From: Pirellulales bacterium
Lineage (GTDB): Bacteria; Planctomycetota; Planctomycetia; Pirellulales; JAICIG01
Assembly: GCA_025924495.1 (NCBI GenBank)
Contig: JAICIG010000395.1
Span: forward strand, 1-7,419
Length of the DNA: 7,419 nt
Reading direction: 5' to 3'
The position numbers were made by a program, and so were the translations under genes. Positions 4,701 to 7,419 of the stretch are shown piece after piece; within the stretch, counting starts at the first letter, position 1, and every line of letters starts with the position of its first letter. The notes below the pieces were generated by a model, which saw only the letters and a program-made list of their open reading frames with translations, was not told the DNA's origin and did not search any database.

Positions 4701-6759
4701 CGAAGATTTCGGCGAACGGCTACCGCCCGTCACGACCGACGAGCAGGGGCGGTTCGAGTACGACGACATTCCCCTTGGCTGCCGCTACCAGCTTGATGCA
4801 AATGCCGCCGCCATGCGCGGACTGGTTGCGAGCGATCTGGCTGTCGCACCCGGCGAGACGAAAGATTTGGGCGACGTCAAAATTGGCGGCCGAGAACAAA
4901 CGTTGCAAGAGCCGACGGCGGCCAAACCCGAAAAGGATCAGTGTCCGACCGTCCGTCTGGTCGACCCTGCGGGTCAGCCTCTCGCCGGCGCCTGGGTTGG
5001 CGAAGGAGCCTGCGGCGATTCTGCGGCCAGGCCCGTCTGGTCGCCTTACAGTCCCAAGGGAGAGTCTCGCGCCGACGGGCGCGCCCAGATCGTCGGCCGA
5101 GCGCTCCGTAAAGATCGCATTTTGCTCTACGCTCGTCACGCGGCCCAAGACCTGGCGGCTTTGCGGGGATTCTCGCGCGAGGACTTGCTCGGCGCTCCCG
5201 ATCTGGTCTTGCAGCCCGCTTGCCGCGTCTATGGCGAGTTGACAAGCGCCGCGCTCGTCAAAGCCGGGCGGGAACTCGAGTGGACGAACGTGTATCTCTG
5301 GCTGGGGGACGACCGGCCGCTGAGTTTCATGTCGAAGCAACAGCGATTCGAATTCCATTTGCCGCCCGGCAAATACCGCCTGAGTTGTTACGGAACGGAC
5401 ACGCTGGCGGTGGACCGCGAGATCGAGGTCGCCGCTGGCCGGCGCGAGTTGCATGTCGGCGCCATCGACTTGCCAGCCACGAAACTGGCGACTCTGATCG
5501 GCAAGCCGGCGCCGGAGCTGCGCGATATCAAAGCCTGGAAGAACGGCCCCGGCGCCTCGCTGGCGGAACTGCGCGGCAAATACATCCTGCTCGATTTCTG
5601 GGGCCATTGGTGCGGCCCATGCGTGCGTGAAATGCCCCACTTGATGAAGCTGCACGACGCCTTTGCCGATCGCGGACTGGAAGTGATCGCCATCCACGAC
5701 GCTTCCGTCGAATCGATCGCCGAGATGGACCGCAGCCTCCAAATGGCTCGCCAGCGCGAGTGGTGGGGACGCGACTTGCCGTTTCGCGTGGCGTTGGACG
5801 GCGCGACGCCGACTGCGACGGAGGCATCAACAGGCGAGCATGGGCGAGGCGCCATGACCGACGCCTACGGCATCAGCTCATTTCCGACCACACTGTTGAT
5901 CGATCGCCAGGGGAGAATCGTCAAGCAAGTATCCGCGTTCGACGCCCGGCTTCCCGACGAACTGGCGGATTTGCTCGGCGCGGCTGGCCGGTTGCCGACA
6001 TGGCGCGCCGGCTTCGATCAGGTTTACCGCCTGGCGCCAGGCGAGACGCTGCGGCGCGTGCCGCCGCCGTTCATTGCCGAGCGCGTGAATTTCCTCACGG
6101 AGCGGAACTCCCTCGGCGGGGCCGGCTCTTGGCCCGCGCGCATGACCGTGGCCTGGAATGGCGTCGCCACGATGAGCGGAAGCGGCGGGGACAGCTTGAT
6201 GGAGTTGCTTGCCTCTTTCGCGGGCCAGGGCCAGCCGCGCGATTTATTCGATTGCCGGGCCGATCTTGCCCAACGCCAGATTCCCGGCGATTGGCTCGTC
6301 GCTGGCGAGGCGCCCCTGGCCAACAGGTTGCAAACGCTTGAGTCGCTGCTGCAAAAAGAATTAGGCATGCGGGTGCGGTTCGAACGCCAGCAGGTTGAAC
6401 GCGAGGTCATCGCGGTCAGCGGGCAATACCGCTTCATGCCGTTGCGGCGCGACGATCAGTATCTTCACGTCTCGACAGGAGATCAGGATCTCGACGATGT
6501 CTGCGGGGGCGGAGCCGGCGGGGTCGCACAACTTCTCGAATGGTTGACTGGCTTCACGGGCAGCCGTTTTGTCGGCGAGGAACTACACGCGCCTGAAGGC
6601 GAGCTGCAGTGGCATCAACATCCTTCGACGATCCTGGCCAAGCCGTTTCCACCCCAGGAATTCGACAAGATTTTGGATAACCTGGCGCGGCAAACCTCGC
6701 TGAAGTTCGAGCGGCAGCGCCGAGCGATCGAGATCTGGAAGGTGTGCGAGGAACTTTGA
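1756..6759 (+). CDS. M56 (BlaR1/MecR1-type) membrane metallopeptidase fused to carboxypeptidase-regulatory-like repeats and a TlpA-type thioredoxin domain
   Basis: This is a very large membrane protein of 1667 residues; classical BlaR1/MecR1 proteins have about 600. Hydrophobic segments lie near residues 23-41, 52-70, 163-180, 268-286 and 363-383. The M56 signature is complete: HELAH at 255-259 supplies the zinc ligands and catalytic Glu256, and ELACDD at 296-301 supplies the third ligand, Glu296. By BlaR1 topology the protease region faces the cytoplasm or membrane, and everything after ~385 is extracytoplasmic. That part contains about seven beta-sandwich repeats of the G.V.D..G.P..G type, starting near 409, 511, 647, 742, 876, 958 and 1064. 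An eighth, divergent one may start near 1156. A TlpA/thioredoxin domain follows (~1247-1400), with WCGPC at 1285-1289 and the cis-proline loop SFPTT at 1375-1379. Residues ~1416-1667 match no domain I can name. No SxxK/KTG penicillin-binding sensor domain is evident. Coupled to the repressor gene by a 1-base gap, the protein is inferred to sense an envelope or redox signal and relieve repression. The ligand and protease substrate are unknown. Confidence 0.93.
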   Translation: MSTLENYLLSAASAASSQFWLDVALKATALLLAAMLGTALLRRSSAALRHRVWCLTFAALALLPTLSAALPQWRLAILPARIEQRPAVETMPTARTETARPIALGAEAAINEPTAYDEEALTQVQSKFAGDRITSTPQSLPPAADDQPAASLDAPRLLGPASIWLLGAAIALLPLVVGSVRTMFLRRQSRPIDDAGWGDLLGELCRRLALRRTVALFETASALMPMTWGLLRPIVLLPAQARCWSNQLRRVVLLHELAHVKRCDVGFQMLARATCAVYWFHPLAWYALRRLRIERELACDDCVVHAGERASDYAAELLEVARACQPVPLAAAVAMAQRSGLEHRIRTLFDSACSHLPLSARAARLLLVGVTVLATTIAAVRLVPRASAADERQDSSDNAASQDDDLIIVSGRVVDPQGKPFADANIFAVRWYWEPHIPHAPLAETKSSADGRFVISYRKSQFDIDLGRPDQWKEVAIVAAAKGFGPGWVTRRDIPAGQSPTLKLVPDDAPISGRIVDLEGNPIAGVRVRVGDIYNGKEGNLDGWLQAVRHGEFPWTAARYLGDSLPQFDAWPPRAVTAEDGRFMIHGIGRERRVQLTLNGATIAYQQVTAVTRPCKPLQLKVSSMSDESTPVYGADFELVAPPTQPIVGVVRDADTGQPLGGVSIESNQFAGSNYINERQLRAVSDEQGRYRLVGMPKGKGNVLLAVPNDDQPYLMREFKVLESRGLEPVELDIELHRGVWITGRVTDKSTGEPLMARLYYLPFRTNEYAQQTPEFGEMGRGHGFQDRYSSRPDGSFRLVGLPGRAIVGALCVIGHYRDGVGAEAIEGMNDRGNFPTFRNPVEPGRKWPHAMQEINPPTGAESVECDLALDPGGKITVKVQNREGKPVSGFKTIGSGQTTYGEEIERTSFDVITLGPDERRTVVIRHKPQKLGKVVQLRLADHPTGSATLTLEPTAKVVGRLLDKQGEPVSGAEITAWVLPIEDFGERLPPVTTDEQGRFEYDDIPLGCRYQLDANAAAMRGLVASDLAVAPGETKDLGDVKIGGREQTLQEPTAAKPEKDQCPTVRLVDPAGQPLAGAWVGEGACGDSAARPVWSPYSPKGESRADGRAQIVGRALRKDRILLYARHAAQDLAALRGFSREDLLGAPDLVLQPACRVYGELTSAALVKAGRELEWTNVYLWLGDDRPLSFMSKQQRFEFHLPPGKYRLSCYGTDTLAVDREIEVAAGRRELHVGAIDLPATKLATLIGKPAPELRDIKAWKNGPGASLAELRGKYILLDFWGHWCGPCVREMPHLMKLHDAFADRGLEVIAIHDASVESIAEMDRSLQMARQREWWGRDLPFRVALDGATPTATEASTGEHGRGAMTDAYGISSFPTTLLIDRQGRIVKQVSAFDARLPDELADLLGAAGRLPTWRAGFDQVYRLAPGETLRRVPPPFIAERVNFLTERNSLGGAGSWPARMTVAWNGVATMSGSGGDSLMELLASFAGQGQPRDLFDCRADLAQRQIPGDWLVAGEAPLANRLQTLESLLQKELGMRVRFERQQVEREVIAVSGQYRFMPLRRDDQYLHVSTGDQDLDDVCGGGAGGVAQLLEWLTGFTGSRFVGEELHAPEGELQWHQHPSTILAKPFPPQEFDKILDNLARQTSLKFERQRRAIEIWKVCEEL
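1816..2386 (+). repeat. Diverged tandem duplication, copy A (5' part of first M56 gene)
   Basis: This encodes residues 21-210 of the first M56 protein. It aligns with 6846-7419 with only one residue of offset. The best-conserved blocks encode RRSSAALRHR, CLTFAALALLP and IWLLGAAIAL, with long stretches nearly identical at the DNA level (for example around 1873-1900 against 6903-6930). The segment encoding about residues 74-155 is much more diverged. Confidence 0.85.
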
Positions 6760-6771
6760 ACACGCGAGCAT

Positions 6772-6776
6772 AGGGG
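6772..6776 (+). promoter_or_regulatory. Ribosome-binding site for the second M56 gene
   Basis: AGGGG lies 9 bases before the ATG at 6786. A competing ATG at 6781 is only 4 bases away from it and opens a different, non-homologous frame, so this spacing supports 6786. Confidence 0.55.
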
Positions 6777-6785
6777 ACTGATGAC

Positions 6786-7419
6786 ATGTCGGAGTTGCTG
6801 GCTCGACTGGCGGACGCTCTTAATACTCCCTTTTCTCAGTATCTGCTCGACGCGGCGGCCAAAGCGACCGTGTTGCTGGCGGCGGCGATCCTTGCCGTGG
6901 CACTTATGCGGCGATCTTCCGCCGCCTTGCGTCATCGGCTCTGGTGCCTCACGTTCGCCGCGCTGGCCTTGCTGCCCGCCCTTTCCGCGGCGCTGCCCAA
7001 GTGGCGACTGGCCGTTTTGCCGGCGGAAGTCGAAGAGTCGATCGCCGCGGACGCGACGCCGGTCGTGTCAGCGGAAATGATTCTCGTGCCCGCTGTTGCG
7101 CACGTCGAACCGCCGATGGTCGAGCCGATGGCATACGATCACGAGCCGCTCGAGGAAGAGCCGGCGATGCGCGCCGCCGAGGCGAAATCCCCGCGGGCGG
7201 AATCACTTCCTCCCGCCGTCGATGAGCAACTGGCCCCTTCAGCAGATGTGCGCGGTCTATTCGGGCCAGCAGGCATCTGGTTGCTCGGCGCGGCAATCGC
7301 CCTGGCGCCTCTGATTGTCGGAACCCTGCGCACGATGGTCCTGCGGCGCCACGCCCGAGCCATCGACGATGCTGCCTGGAGCGATTTGCTGGGCGAATTG
7401 TGTCAGCGGCTCGCGTTGC
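6786..7419 (+). CDS. Second M56 (BlaR1/MecR1-type) membrane metallopeptidase, N-terminal part, cut by window end
   Basis: The open frame of 211 codons continues past the window edge. The protein starts MSELLARLADALNTPFSQY and is colinear with the first M56 protein. Hydrophobic segments lie near residues 23-41, 52-70 and 164-181. The shared RRSSAALRHR (42-51), CLTFAALALLP, and GPAGIWLLGAAIAL (160-173) blocks are followed by DLLGELCQRLAL just before the edge. The HExxH zinc motif should follow about 45 residues beyond the visible end, by analogy with residue 255 of the neighbour, but is not in the window. The gap to the preceding stop is 26 bases with its own ribosome-binding site and no obvious promoter, so it is probably in the same operon. 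The region between the second and third membrane segments (~74-155) is the least conserved between the paralogs. Whether it also carries repeats and a thioredoxin domain cannot be seen. Family assignment is by paralogy and is strong. Confidence 0.88.
   Translation, partial: MSELLARLADALNTPFSQYLLDAAAKATVLLAAAILAVALMRRSSAALRHRLWCLTFAALALLPALSAALPKWRLAVLPAEVEESIAADATPVVSAEMILVPAVAHVEPPMVEPMAYDHEPLEEEPAMRAAEAKSPRAESLPPAVDEQLAPSADVRGLFGPAGIWLLGAAIALAPLIVGTLRTMVLRRHARAIDDAAWSDLLGELCQRLAL
6846..7419 (+). repeat. Diverged tandem duplication, copy B (5' part of second M56 gene)
   Basis: This is the counterpart of 1816-2386, in direct orientation about 5.03 kb downstream. It codes for residues 21-211 of the second M56 protein. 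Synonymous differences are common while the encoded membrane segments are kept, showing a duplication retained under selection rather than a recent identical copy or an assembly artefact. The true 3' limit lies beyond the window. Confidence 0.85.

Noticed and set aside
4720..5742. Antisense open frame of 340 codons opposite the late repeats and thioredoxin domain
   Set aside because: It has the same explanation. The + strand frame carries the WCGPC and repeat motifs, and the antisense translation is low in recognisable features.
1756..6759. Beta-lactam resistance sensor (true BlaR1/MecR1)
   Set aside because: The protease part matches, but I see no penicillin-binding sensor domain with SxxK and KTG motifs, and no beta-lactamase or PBP2a gene is present. 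The family name should not be read as a resistance function.
6781..7080. Frame of 99 codons from the ATG at 6781
   Set aside because: It is out of frame with the clear M56 homology that starts at 6786. Its translation is Cys/Arg/Pro-rich shadow sequence.

Overview
The window is high-GC bacterial DNA. It most likely comes from a planctomycete (Planctomycetota, perhaps Pirellulales or Gemmatales). The main reason is the central gene, which joins an M56 (BlaR1/MecR1-type) membrane metallopeptidase to a chain of carboxypeptidase-regulatory-like beta-sandwich repeats and a TlpA-type thioredoxin domain. From memory this architecture, including the 'PIVGVV(R)D..TG.PL.GV' repeat style, is characteristic of planctomycete genomes. 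No rRNA, tRNA or other taxonomic marker is present, so the assignment is an inference.

Layout, all on the + strand. Positions 1-69 hold a possible weak promoter. Positions 70-1059 encode a putative nucleotidyltransferase-fold protein of the AbiEii/MNT-like superfamily. Positions 1060-1361 form a 302-base intergenic region. It contains a terminator-like hairpin (1111-1146), a 13-bp palindrome (1241-1253) and a good sigma70-type promoter (1292-1320) whose -10 lies inside an inverted repeat (1307-1331) that looks like an operator. Positions 1362-1754 encode a BlaI/MecI-family winged-helix repressor. One base later, 1756-6759 encodes the 1667-residue M56/repeat/thioredoxin fusion. After 26 bases, a second M56 protein starts at 6786 and runs off the window end. 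Its N-terminal ~210 residues are clearly paralogous to those of the first M56 protein.

How the genes fit together: the repressor and two M56 peptidases look like one operon, repressor-sensor-sensor, modelled on BlaI/BlaR1. In the known paradigm, an extracytoplasmic signal activates the membrane metalloprotease, which leads to repressor inactivation and derepression of the operon. The first sensor here shows no penicillin-binding domain that I can see. Its roughly 1280-residue C-terminal part, predicted to be extracytoplasmic, carries about seven beta-sandwich repeats, a CxxC thioredoxin module and an unrecognised C-terminal region. A redox or envelope-related signal is therefore a reasonable but untested hypothesis. 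The upstream nucleotidyltransferase gene is separated by the hairpin and is probably an independent transcription unit.
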